DNA from: Halictus rubicundus
Lineage: Eukaryota > Arthropoda > Insecta > Hymenoptera > Halictidae
NCBI RefSeq assembly: GCF_050948215.1
Contig: NW_027488579.1
Span: forward strand, 1,550,001 to 1,614,000
DNA: 64,000 nucleotides
Direction: 5' to 3'
A model generated the notes under the pieces. The model saw nothing but the letters and a program-made list of their open reading frames with translations, was not told the DNA's origin and did no database searches. The position numbers and the translations under genes are program-made. Positions 1-12,136 of this stretch are shown piece by piece (within the stretch, counting starts at the first letter, position 1; each line of letters begins with the position of its first letter).

Positions 1-1020
1 TCCTATCCTATCGTCTATCCTATCCTATCCTCTATCCTATTCTATCCTCTATCCTATCCTATCCTCAATCCAATCCTATCCTCTATCCTATCCTATCCTC
101 TATCCTATCCTATCCTCTATCCTATCCTATCCTCTATCCTACCCAATCTCATATCCTATCCTATCCTCTATCATATCCTATCCTCTATCCTATCCTGTCC
201 TCTATCGTATGCTCTATCCTATCCTATCCTGTATCCTATCCAATCCCCTATCCAATCCTCTATCCTATCCGATCCTCTACTCTATTATATCATGTATCCT
301 ATCCTATTCTCTATCCTATCCTATCCTTAATCCAATCCTATCCTCTATCATATCCTATCCTCTATCCTATCCTATCCTCTATCCTATCCTATCCTCTATC
401 CTATCTTATCCTCTATCCTATCCTATCCTCTATCCTATCCAATCTCATATCCTATAGTATCCTCTATCATATCCAATCCTCTATCCTATTCGATCCTCTA
501 CCCTATTATACCATGTATCCTATCCTATACTCAATCCTACCCTATCCTCTATCCTATCCTATCCTCTATGCTATCCTATCCTCTATCCTATTCGATCCTC
601 TATCCTGTCTATCCTCAATCCAATCCTATCCTCTATCCTATCCAATCCTCTATCCTATCCTATCCTCTATCCTATCCTATCCTCTATCCAATCCTATCGT
701 CTATCCTATCCTATCCTCTATCCTATCCAATCCCATATCGTATCCTATATCCTATCCTATCCTCTATCCTATCCTATCCTCTATCCTATCCTATCCTCTC
801 TTCTATCCTATCCTCTATCGTATCCTATCCTCTATCGTATCCTATCCTCTATCCTATCGAATCCTATATCGTATCCTCGAACCTATCCTATCCTCTATCC
901 TATCCTATCCTCTATCCTATCCTATCCTCTATCCTATCCTATCCTCTATCCTATCCTATCCTCTATCCTATCCAGTCCCCTATCCTATCCTCTATCATAT
1001 CCTATCCTCTTTACTATAAT
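1..1020 (+). repeat. Diverged relatives of the 579-bp unit, then a CGAACC/TTTACTATAAT module
   Basis: Bases 1-300 align with 5,041-5,320, with a few substitutions and one extra 17-mer near 130. Bases 513-828 align with 6,473-6,788 (offset 5,960). The segment between (about 300-480) is a variant not present in the 579-bp units. From about 840 the sequence switches to a module with TCCTCGAACC, then CAGTCCCC, then TTTACTATAAT. The same order recurs near 2,520-2,650, 9,030-9,180, 10,910-11,060, 13,380-13,530, 35,760-35,910 and 46,810-46,960. This is therefore a mosaic of two older module types. No gene is present. Confidence 0.8.
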
Positions 1021-2768
1021 ATCATCTATCCTATCCTATCCTGTCCTCTATCCTATCCTATCCTCTATCCTATCCTATCCTCTATTCTATCCTATCCTCT
1101 ATCGTATCCTATCCTCTATCCTATCCAATCCTATACCGTATCCTCTATCCTATCCTATCCTCTATCCGCTATCCTATCCTATCCTCTATCCTATCCTATC
1201 CTCTATCCTATCCTATCCTCTATCCTATCCTATCCTCTATTCTATCCTATCCTCTAACCTATCCAATCCTATATCGTATCCTCTATCCTATCCTATCCTC
1301 TATCCTATCCTATCCTCTATCCTATCCTATCCTCTATCCTATCCTATCCTCTATCCTATCCTATCCTCAATCCAATCCTATGCTCTATCCTATCCTATCC
1401 TCAATCCAATCTTATCCTCTATCGTATCCTATCCTCTATCCTATCCTGTCCTCTATTCTATCCTACCTTCTATTTTAAACTATCCTCTATCCTATCCTCT
1501 CCTCAATCCTATCCTATCCTGTATCATATCCTATCCTCTATCCTATCCTATCCTCTATCCTATCCTCTATCCTATATTATCCTCTATCCTATCCTGTCCT
1601 CTATTCTATCCTATCCTCTATCGTATCCTATCCTCTATCCTATACTATCCTCTATCCTATCCTATCCTATCCTATCCTCTATCCTATCCTATCCTCTATC
1701 CTATCCAATCTCATATCCTATTCAATCTCATATCCTATCCTATCCTCTATCATGTCCTATCCTATATCGTATCCTATCTTCTATCCTATCCAATCCTCTA
1801 TCCTATCCTCAATCCTATCCTATCCTCTATCCTATCCTATCCTCTATCCTATCATATCCTCTATCCTATCCTATCCTCTCTTCTATCCTATCCTCTATCG
1901 TATCCTATCCTATATCGTATCCTCTATCCTATCCTATCCTCTATCCTATCCTATCCTCTATCCTATCCTATCCTCTATCCTATCCTATCCTCTATCCTAT
2001 CCTATCGTCTATCCTATCCTATCCTCTATCCAATCCTATCCTCTATCCTATCCTATCATATCCTCTATCCTATCCTATCCTCTATCCTATCCTATGCTCT
2101 ATCCTATCCTATCCTCTATCCTATCCTATCCTCTATCCTATCCTATCCTCTACCCAATCCTATCCTCTATCCTATCCTATCCTGTATCCTATCCTATCCT
2201 TTATTCTATCCAATCCCCTATCGTATCCTCTATCCTATCCTATCCTCTATCCTATCCTAGCCTCTATCATATCCTATCCTCTATCCTATCCTATCCTCTA
2301 TCCTATTCTATCCTCTATCCTATCCAATCCTATATCCTATTCTCTATCCTATCCTATCCTCTATCCTATCCTATCCTCTATCGTATCCTATCCTCTATCC
2401 TATCCAATCCCATATCGTATCCTCTATCCTATCCTATCCTGTATGCTATCCTATCCTCTATCCTATACTATCCTCTATTCTATCCTATCCTCTATCGTAT
2501 CCTATCCTCTATCCTATCGAATCCTATATCGTATCCTCGAACCTATCCTATCCTCTATCCTATCCTATCCTCTATCCTATCCTATCCTCTATCCTATCCA
2601 GTCCCCTATCCTATCCTCTATCATATCCTATCCTCTTTACTATAATATCCTCTATCCTCTATCCTATCCTACCCTCTATCCTATCATATCCTCTATCCTA
2701 TCCTATCCTCTATCCTATCCTATCCTCTATTCTATCCTATCCTCTAACCTATCCAATCCTATATCGTA
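1020..2768 (+). repeat. Mixed variant satellite, related to 6.8-8.4 kb
   Basis: This stretch carries variant monomers also found elsewhere. A TATTTTAAAC variant at 1,471 corresponds to 7,778 and to the copies at 9.86-14.15 kb. A CATGTCC variant lies near 1,750. Bases about 1,880-2,440 are a copy of the CTCTACCCAATCC module (marker at 2,148) that recurs at 7,072, 14,987, 35,387 and 46,421. The end (about 2,510-2,650) repeats the CGAACC/TTTACTATAAT module seen at 840-1,020. Variant density is high and no perfect run is long, which suggests an older part of the array. No coding potential is visible. Confidence 0.78.
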
Positions 2769-3262
2769 TCCTCTATCCTATCCTATCCTCTATCCTATCC
2801 TATCCTCTATCCTATCCTATCCTCTATCCTATCCTATCCTCTATCCTATCCTATCCTCTATCCTATCCTATCCTCTATCCTATCCTATCCTCTATCCTAT
2901 CCTATCCTCTATCCTATCCTATCCTCTATCCTATCCTATCCTCTATCCTATCCTATCCTCTATCCTATCCTATCCTCTATCCTATCCTATCCTCTATCCT
3001 ATCCTATCCTCTATCCTATCCTATCCTCTATCCTATCCTATCCTCTATCCTATCCTATCCTCTATCCTATCCTATCCTCTATCCTATCCTATCCTCTATC
3101 CTATCCTATCCTCTATCCTATCCTATCCTCTATCCTATCCTATCCTCTATCCTATCCTATCCTCTATCCTATCCTATCCTCTATCCTATCCTATCCTCTA
3201 TCCTATCCTATCCTCTATCCTATCCTATCCTCTATCCTATCCTATCCTCTATCCTATCCTCT
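2769..3262 (+). repeat. Homogeneous 17-mer island, about 29 perfect copies
   Basis: About 490 bp of the consensus 17-mer without a visible substitution or length change. It starts just after an ATATCGTATCC variant and ends at a CTATCATATCC / CTTTACTATAATATC boundary. The neighbouring DNA carries roughly one variant every monomer or two, so perfect homogeneity here points to recent local amplification. It is the longest perfect run in the window. Confidence 0.93.
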
Positions 3263-4984
3263 ATCATATCCTATCCTCTTTACTATAATATCATCTATCC
3301 TATCCTATCCTATCCTCTATCCTATCCTATCCTCTATCCTATCGTATCCTCTATCCTATCCTATCCTCTATCCTATCCTATCCTCTATCCTATCATATCC
3401 TCTATCCTATCCTATCCTGTATCCTATCCTATCCTCTATTCTATCCAATCCCCTATCCTATCATATCCTCTATCCTATCCTATCCTCTATCGTATCGTAT
3501 CCTCTATCCTATCCTATCCTGTATCCTATCCTATCCTCTATCCTATCCAATCCTATATCCTATTCTCTATCCTATCCTATCATCTATCCTATCCTATCCT
3601 CTATCGTATCCTATCCTCTATCCTATCCAATCCCATATCGTATCCTATATCCTATTCTATCCTCTATCCTATCCAATCCTATATCGCATCCTCTATCCTA
3701 TCCTATCCTCTATCCTATCCTATCCTCTATCCTATCCAGTCCTCTATCCTATCCTCTATCATATCCTATCCTCTATACTATCCTATAATATCCTCTCTCC
3801 TATCCTATCCTATCCTCTATCCTATCCTCTCCTCAATCCTATCCTATCCTCTATCCTATCCTCTCCTCCATCCTATCCTATCCTCTATCCTATCCTATCC
3901 TCTATCCTATTCAATCTCATATCCTATCCTATCCTCTATCATATCCTATCCTCTATCGTATCCTATCTTCTATCGTATCCTATCCTCTATCCTATCCAAT
4001 CCTCTATCCTATCCACCATCCTATCCTATCCTCTATCCTATCCTATCCTCAATCCTATCCTATCCTATCCTCCATCCTATCCTATCCTCCATCCTATCCA
4101 ATCCCCTATGCTATCCTCTATCCTATCCTATCCTCATTCCTATCCTATCCTCAATCCTATCGTATCCTCTATCCTATAGTATCCTCTATCCTTTCCTATC
4201 CTCTATCCTATCCTATCCTCAATCCTATCCTATCCTATTCTCTATCCTATCCTATCATCTATCATATCCTATCCTCTATCCTATCCTATCGTCTATCCTA
4301 TCCTATCCTCTATCCTATCCTATCCTCTATCCTATCCTATCCTATCCTCTATCCTATCCTCTTCTCAATTCTATCCTATCCTCTATCCTATCCTATCATT
4401 TATGAAATCCTATCCTATACTCTATACCATCCTATCATCTATGCTATCCTATCCTGAATCTTATCCTATCCTCTATCCTATCGTATGCTCTATCCTATCC
4501 TATACTCTATCCTATCCAATCCCCTATCCTATCCTCTACCCTATAATACCATGTATCCTATCCTATTCTCTATCCTATCCTATCCTATGCTCTATCGTAT
4601 GCTCTATCCTATCCTATCCACTATCCAATCCTATACTCTATCCTATCCTATCCCCTATCCTATCCTTAATCCTATCCTATCCTCAATCCTAACCTATCCT
4701 CTATCCTATCCTATTCTCTATCCTATCCTATCCTCTATCCTATCCTATCCACTATCGTATGCTCTATCCTATCCTATCCTCTATCCTATCCAATCCCCTA
4801 TCCTATCCTCTACCCTATCCTATCCTCAACCCTATAATACCATGTATCCTATCCTATTCTCTATCCTATCCTATCCTATCCTCTATCGTATGCTCTATCC
4901 TATCCTCAATCCAATCCTATACTCTATCCTTTAGTATCCTCTATCGTATCCTATCCTCTATCCTATCCAATCCTGTATCCTATC
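3263..4984 (+). repeat. Degenerate satellite segment
   Basis: Still 17-mer/pentamer derived but with the highest density of private variants in the window. Examples are TTTATGAAATCC near 4,400, CTGAATCTTATCC near 4,455, TCCACCATCC near 4,013, CCTCATTCC near 4,134 and CCTTAATCC near 4,665. The first part (about 3,350-3,700) resembles 15,290-15,630, including GTATCGTATCC doublets. The last part (about 4,540-4,940) carries two ACCATGTATCC monomers (about 4,550 and 4,833), the marker common at 28-34 and 39-44 kb. No higher-order periodicity is obvious. No gene is seen. Confidence 0.75.
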
Positions 4985-6755
4985 CTCTATCCTATCCTAT
5001 CCTCTATCCTATCCTATACTCTATCATATCCTATCCTCTATCCTATCCTATCGTCTATCCTATCCTATCCTCTATCCTATTCTATCCTCTATCCTATCCT
5101 ATCCTCAATCCAATCCTATCCTGTATCCTATCCTATTCTCTATCCTATCCTATCCTCTATCCTATCCAATCTCATATCCTATCCTATCCTCTATCATATC
5201 CTATCCTCTATCCTATCCTGTACTCTATCGTATGCTCTATCCTATCCTATCCTGTATCCTATCCAATCCCCTATCCAATCCTCTATCCTATCCGATCCTC
5301 TACTCTATTATACCATGTATCCTATCCTATACTCAATCCTACCCTATCCTCTATCCTATCCTATCCTCTATGCTATCCTATCCTCTATCCTATTCGATCC
5401 TCTATCCTGTCTATCCTCAATCCAATCCTATCCTCTATCCTATCCAATCCTCTATCCTATCCTATCCTCTATCCTATCCTATCCTCTATCCAATCCTATC
5501 GTCTATCCTATCCTATCCTCTATCCTATCCAATCCCATATCGTATCCTATATCCTATCCTATCCTCTATCCTATCCTATCCTCTATCCTATCCTATACTC
5601 TATCATATCCTATCCTCTATCCTATCCTATCGTCTATCCTATCCTATCCTCTATCCTATTCTATCCTCTATCCTATCCTATCCTCAATCCAATCCTATCC
5701 TGTATCCTATCCTATTCTCTATCCTATCCTATCCTCTATCCTATCCAATCTCATATCCTATCCTATCCTCTATCATATCCTATCCTCTATCCTATCCTGT
5801 ACTCTATCGTATGCTCTATCCTATCCTATCCTGTATCCTATCCAATCCCCTATCCAATCCTCTATCCTATCCGATCCTCTACTCTATTATACCATGTATC
5901 CTATCCTATACTCAATCCTACCCTATCCTCTATCCTATCCTATCCTCTATGCTATCCTATCCTCTATCCTATTCGATCCTCTATCCTGTCTATCCTCAAT
6001 CCAATCCTATCCTCTATCCTATCCAATCCTCTATCCTATCCTATCCTCTATCCTATCCTATCCTCTATCCAATCCTATCGTCTATCCTATCCTATCCTCT
6101 ATCCTATCCAATCCCATATCGTATCCTATATCCTATCCTATCCTCTATCCTATCCTATCCTCTATCCTATCCTATACTCTATCATATCCTATCCTCTATC
6201 CTATCCTATCGTCTATCCTATCCTATCCTCTATCCTATTCTATCCTCTATCCTATCCTATCCTCAATCCAATCCTATCCTGTATCCTATCCTATCCTCTA
6301 TCCTATCCTATCCTCTATCCTATCCAATCTCATATCCTATCCTATCCTCTATCATATCCTATCCTCTATCCTATCCTGTCCTCTATCGTATGCTCTATCC
6401 TATCCTATCCTGTATCCTATCCAATCCCCTATCCAATCCTCTATCCTATCCGATCCTCTACTCTATTATACCATGTATCCTATCCTATACTCAATCCTAC
6501 CCTATCCTCTATCCTATCCTATCCTCTATGCTATCCTATCCTCTATCCTATTCGATCCTCTATCCTGTCTATCCTCAATCCAATCCTATCCTCTATCCTA
6601 TCCAATCCTCTATCCTATCCTATCCTCTATCCTATCCTATCCTCTATCCAATCCTATCGTCTATCCTATCCTATCCTCTATCCTATCCAATCCCATATCG
6701 TATCCTATATCCTATCCTATCCTCTATCCTATCCTATCCTCTATCCTATCCTATC
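4985..6755 (+). repeat. 579-bp higher-order repeat, three tandem copies
   Basis: The combination TATCGTATGCTC recurs at exactly 579-bp spacing (starts near 5,223, 5,802, 6,381). TCGTCTATCC recurs at 5,051, 5,630 and 6,209, and ACCATGTATCC near 5,311, 5,890 and 6,469. Copies 1 and 2 are almost identical. Copy 3 differs at a few sites, for example CTGTCCTC in place of CTGTACTC. The block is about 1,770 bp, or 3.06 units. The 579-bp length is 34 monomers plus 1 bp and is divisible by three. It therefore produces a 193-residue periodic pseudo-protein in an open frame; this is a by-product of the repeat, not evidence of coding. Confidence 0.93.
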
Positions 6756-7370
6756 CTCTCTTCTATCCTATCCTCTATCGTATCCTATCCTCTATCCTAT
6801 CCAATCCTATATCGTATCCTCTATCCTATCCTATCCTCTATCCTATCCTATCCTCTATCCTATCCTATCCTCTATCCTATCCTATCCTCTATCCTATCCT
6901 ATCCTCTATCCTATCCTATCGTCTATCCTATCCTATCCTCTATCCAATCCTATTATCTATCCTATCCTATCATATCCTCTATCCTATCCTATCCTCTATC
7001 CTATCCTATGCTCTATCCTATCCTATCCTCTATCCTATCCTATCCTCTATCCTATCCTATCCTCTACCCAATCCTATCCTCTATCCTATCTTATCCTGTA
7101 TCCTATCCTATCCTTTATTCTATCCAATCCCCTATCGTATCCTCTATCCTATCCTATCCTCTATCCTATCCTAGCCTCTATCATATCCTATCCTCTATCC
7201 TATCCTATCCTCTATCCTATTCTATCCCCTATCCTATCCAATCCTATATCCTATTCTCTATCCTATCCTATCCTCTATCCTATCCTATCCTCTATCGTAT
7301 CCTATCCTCTATCCTATCCAATCCCATATCGTATCCTCTATCCTATCCTATCCTGTATCCTATCCTATCC
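6756..7370 (+). repeat. CTCTACCCAATCC module, copy 2 of 5
   Basis: Begins with TCTCTTCTATCC directly after the third 579-bp unit and carries CTCTACCCAATCC (7,072), CCTTTATTCTATCC and CCTAGCCTC. The same ordered set of variants is found at about 1,880-2,440, 14,598-15,279, 34,998-35,679 and 46,032-46,713. This copy has private changes such as CTTATCCTG near 7,088 and CTATTCTATCCCC near 7,217, so it is one of the more diverged copies. Confidence 0.85.
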
Positions 7371-8455
7371 TCTATCCTATCCTATCCTCTATTCTATCCT
7401 ATCCTCTATCGTATCCTATCCTCTATCCTATCCAATCCTATACCGTATCCTCTATCCTATCCTATCCTCTATCCGCTATCCTATCCTACCCTCTATCCTA
7501 TCATATTCTCTATCCCATCCTATCTTCTATCCTATCCTATCCTCTATTCTATCCTATCCTCTAACCTATCCAATCCTATATCGTATCCTCTATCCTATCC
7601 TATCCTCTATCCTATCCTATCCTCTATCCTATCCTATCCTCTATCCTATCCTATCCTCTATCCTATCCTATCCTCAATCCAATCCTATCCTCTATCCTAT
7701 CCTATCCTCAATCCAATCTTATCCTCTATCGTATCCTATCCTCTATCCTATCCTGTCCTCTATTCTATCCTACCTTCTATTTTATACTATCCTCTATCCT
7801 ATCCTCTCCTCAATCCTATCCTATCCTGTATCATATCCTATCCTCTATCCTATCCTATCCTCTATCCTATCCTCTATCCTATATTATCCTCTATCCTATC
7901 CTGTCATCTATTCTATCCTATCCTCTATCGTATCCTATCCTCTATCCTATACTATCCTCTATCCTATCCTATCCTATCCTATCCTCTATCCTATCCTATC
8001 CTCTATCCTATCCAATCTCATATCCTATTCAATCTCATATCCTATCCAATCCTCTATCCTATCCTCAATCCAATCCTATCCTCTATCGTATCCTATCCTC
8101 TATCCTATCCTATCCTCTATCCTATCCTATCCTCTATCCTATCCAATCTCATATCCTATCCTATCCTCTATCATATCCTATCCTCTATCCTATCCTGTCC
8201 TCTATCGTATGCTCTATCCTGTCCTATCCTCTATCCTATCCAATCCCCTATCCAATCCTCTATCCTATTCGATCCTCTACCCTATTATACCATGTATCCT
8301 ATCCTATACTCAATCCTACCCTATCCTCTATCCTATCCTATCCTCTATCCTATCCTATCCTCTATCCTATCCTATCCTCTATCCTATCCAGTCCCCTATC
8401 CTATCCTCTATCATATCCTATCCTCTTTACTATAATATCATCTATCCTATCCTAT
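7371..8455 (+). repeat. Mixed satellite with a partial copy of the TATTTT block
   Basis: About 7,570-8,050 aligns with 9,670-10,140 at an offset of 2,081 bp, including CAATCTTATCC and the TATTTTATAC variant at 7,778 (TATTTTAAAC at 9,859). It is a truncated third relative of the roughly 2.2-kb blocks downstream. About 8,190-8,430 carries ACCATGTATCC and the CAGTCCCC / TTTACTATAAT boundary element at 8,389-8,440. No gene is present. Confidence 0.78.
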
Positions 8456-9669
8456 CCTATCCTCTATCCTATCCTATCCTCTATCCTATCCTATCCTCTA
8501 TTCTATCCTATCCTCTATCGTATCCTATCCTCTATCCTATCCAATCCTATACCGTATCCTCTATCCTATCCTATCCTCTATCCGCTATCGTATCCTACCC
8601 TCTATCCTATCATATCCTCTATCCTATCCTATCCTCTATCCTATCCTATCCTCTATTCTATCCTATCCTCTAACCTATCCAATCCTATATCGTATCCTCT
8701 ATCCTATCCTATCCTCTATCCTATCCTATCCTCTATCCTATCCTATCCTCTATCCTATCCTATCCTCTATTCTATCCTATCCTCTATCGTATCCTATCCT
8801 CTATCCTATCCAATCCTATATCGTATCCTCTATCCTATCCTATCCTCTATCCGCTATCCTATCCTACCCTCTATCCTATCCTATCCTCTATCGTATCCTA
8901 TCCTTTATCCTATCCAATCCCATATCGTATCCTCTATCCTATCCTATCCTGTATCCTATCCTATCCTCTATCCTATCCTATCCTCTATTCTATCCTATCC
9001 TCTATCGTATCCTATCCTCTATCCTATCGAATCCTATATCGTATCCTCGAACCTATCCTATCCTCTATCCTATCCTATCCTCTATCCTATCCTATCCTCT
9101 ATCCTATCCTATCCTCTATCCTATCCAGTCCCCTATCCTATCCTCTATCATATCTTATCCTCTTTACTATAATATCATCTATCCTATCCTATCCTATCCT
9201 CTATCCTATCCTATCCTCTATCCTATCCTATCCTCTATTCTATCCTATCCTCTATCGTATCCTATCCTCTATCCAATCCAATCCTATACCGTATCCTCTA
9301 TCCTATCCTATCCTCTATCCTCTATCCTATCCTACCCTCTATCCTATCATATCCTCTATCCTATCCTATCCTCTATCCTATCCTATCCTCTATTCTATCC
9401 TATCCTCTAACCTATCCAATCCTATATCGTATCCTCTATCCTATCCTATCCTCTATCCTATCCTATCCTCTATCCTATCCTATCCTCTATTCTATCCTAT
9501 CCTCTATCGTATCCTATCCTCTATCCTATCCAATCCTATACCGTATCCTCTATCCTATCCTATCCTCTATCCGCTATCCTATCCTACCCTCTATCCTATC
9601 ATATCCTCTATCCTATCCTATCCTCTATCCTATCCTATCCTCTATTCTATCCTATCCTCTAACCTATCC
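8456..9669 (+). repeat. Satellite with repeated ACCGTATCC / CCGCTATCC modules
   Basis: Short modules of about 250 bp carry CAATCCTATACCGTATCC followed by TATCCGCTATCC, then a CATATCC and a CTAACC monomer. They recur here near 8,547, 8,820 (ATATCG variant), 9,287 and 9,538, and again through 10.4-13.9 kb. A CGAACC / TTTACTATAAT element (about 9,030-9,180) separates them. The order foreshadows the larger blocks that follow. No gene is seen. Confidence 0.78.
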
Positions 9670-11868
9670 AATCCTATATCGTATCCTCTATCCTATCCTA
9701 TCCTCTATCCTATCCTATCCTCTATCCTATCCTATCCTCTATCCTATCCTATCCTCAATCCAATCCTATCCTCTATCCTATCCTATCCTCAATCCAATCT
9801 TATCCTCTATCGTATCCTATCCTCTATCCTATCCTGTCCTCTATTCTATCCTACCTTCTATTTTAAACTATCCTCTATCCTATCCTCTCCTCAATCCTAT
9901 CCTATCCTGTATCATATCCTATCCTCTATCCTATCCTATCCTCTATCCTATCCTCTATCCTATATTATCCTCTATCCTATCCTGTCATCTATTCTATCCT
10001 ATCCTCTATCGTATCCTATCCTCTATCCTATACTATCCTCTATCCTATCCTATCCTATCCTATCCTCTATCCTATCCTATCCTCTATCCTATCCAATCTC
10101 ATATCCTATTCAATCTCATATCCTATCCAATCCTCTATCCTATCCTCAATCCAATCCTATCCTCTATCCTATCCTATCCTCTATCCTATCCTATCCTCTA
10201 TCCTATCCTATCCTCTATCCTATCCAATCTCATATCCTATCATATCCTCTATCCTATCCTATCCTCTATCCTATCCTATCCTCTATTCTATCCTATCCTC
10301 TAACCTATCCAATCCTATATCGTATCCTCTATCCTATCCTATCCTCTATCCTATCCTATCCTCTATCCTATCCTATCCTCTATTCTATCCTATCCTCTAT
10401 CGTATCCTATCCTCTATCCTATCCAATCCTATACCGTATCCTCTATCCTATCCTATCCTCTATCCGCTATCCTATCCTACCCTCTATCCTATCATATCCT
10501 CTATCCTATCCTATCCTCTATCCTATCCTATCCTCTATTCTATCCTATCCTCTAACCTATCCAATCCTATATCGTATCCTCTATCCTATCCTATCCTCTA
10601 TCCTATCCTATCCTCTATCCTATCCTATCCTCTATCCTATCCTATCCTCTATTCTATCCTATCCTCTATCGTATCCTATCCTCTATCCTATCCAATCCTA
10701 TACCGTATCCTCTATCCTATCCTATCCTCTATCCGCTATCCTATCCTACCCTCTATCCTATCCTATCCTCTATCGTATCCTATCCTCTATCCTATCCAAT
10801 CCCATATCGTATCCTCTATCCTATCCTATCCTGTATCCTATCCTATCCTCTATCCTATCCTATCCTCTATTCTATACTATCCTCTATCGTATCCTATCCT
10901 CTATCCTATCGAATCCTATATCGTATCCTCGAACCTATCCTATCCTCTATCCTATCCTATCCTCTATCCTATCCTATCCTCTATCCTATCCTATCCTCTA
11001 TCCTATCCAGTCCCCTATCCTATCCTCTATCATATCCTATCCTCTTTACTATAATATCATCTATCCTATCCTATCCTATCCTCTATCCTATCCTATCCTC
11101 TATCCTATCCTATCCTCTATTCTATCCTATCCCATCCTCTATCCTCTATCCTATCCTACCCTCTATCCTATCATATCCTCTATCCTATCCTATCCTCTAT
11201 CCTATCCTATCCTCTATTCTATCCTATCCTCTAACCTATCCAATCCTATATCGTATCCTCTATCCTATCCTATCCTCTATCCTATCCTATCCTCTATCCT
11301 ATCCTATCCTCTATTCTATCCTATCCTCTATCGTATCCTATCCTCTATCCTATCCAATCCTATACCGTATCCTCTATCCTATCCTAACCTCTATCCGCTA
11401 TCCTATCCTACCCTCTATCCTATCATATCCTCTATCCTATCCTATCCTCTATCCTATCCTATCCTCTATTCTATCCTATCCTCTAACCTATCCAATCCTA
11501 TATCGTATCCTCTATCCTATCCTATCCTCTATCCTATCCTATCCTCTATCCTATCCTATCCTCTATCCTATCCTATCCTCTATCCTATCCTATCCTCAAT
11601 CCAATCCTATCCTCTATCCTATCCTATCCTCAATCCAATCTTATCCTCTATCGTATCCTATCCTCTATCCTATCCTGTCCTCTATTCTATCCTACCTTCT
11701 ATTTTAAACTATCCTCTATCCTATCCTCTCCTCAATCCTATCCTATCCTGTATCATATCCTATCCTCTATCCTATCCTATCCTCTATCCTATCCTCTATC
11801 CTATATTATCCTCTATCCTATCCTGTCATCTATTCTATCCTATCCTCTATCGTATCCTATCCTCTATC
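9670..11868 (+). repeat. About 2.2-kb higher-order block, copy 1
   Basis: Carries TATTTTAAAC variants at 9,859 and 11,700, a TTTACTATAAT element near 11,047, and ACCGTATCC markers near 10,431, 10,701 and 11,365. Each has a partner 2,467 or 2,450 bp downstream. The offset change of 17 bp shows that one monomer was gained or lost between copies. The block ends where the sequence after TATCCTCTATCG departs from copy 2 (about 11,868). Confidence 0.9.
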
Positions 11869-12136
11869 CTATCCTATCCTCTATCCTATCCTAGCCTCTA
11901 TCATATCCTATCCTCTATCCTATCCTATCCTCTATCCTATTCTATCCTCTATCCTATCCAATCCTATATCCTATTCTCTATCCTATCCTATCCTCTATCG
12001 TATCCTATCCTCTATCCTATCCAATCCCATATCGTATCCTCTATCCTATCCTATCCTGTATCCTATCCTATCCTCTATCCTATCCTATCCTCTATTCTAT
12101 CCTATCCTCTATCGTATCCTATCCTCTATCCTATCG
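11869..12136 (+). repeat. Linker of foreign satellite modules between the two 2.2-kb blocks
   Basis: About 270 bp carrying CCTAGCCTCTATC, CAATCCTATATCC, CAATCCCATATCG and TATCGAATCC monomers. These belong to the CTCTACCCAATCC module and the P/Q/R/S family rather than to the flanking blocks. The linker fits an unequal exchange joining two module types. Confidence 0.75.

Noticed and set aside
4540..4560. ACCATGT as a Kozak-like start context
   Set aside because: The same variant occurs about thirty times with the same flanks as part of a satellite monomer; its frames give the same low-complexity peptide.
4985..6755. 579 bp (divisible by three) as a sign of selection for coding
   Set aside because: Other unit lengths here (2,827, 488, 386) are not divisible by three, so one in three is expected by chance.
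4759..8673. Open frame of 1,304 codons, and many others of 60-1,285 codons on the + strand
   Set aside because: They only reflect absence of stop codons in the 17-mer. Composition is almost wholly S, Y, P, I and L with a 17-residue period, overlapping frames are open at once, and starts are chance ATG from point variants such as TATGCTC. No domain, signal or coding context.
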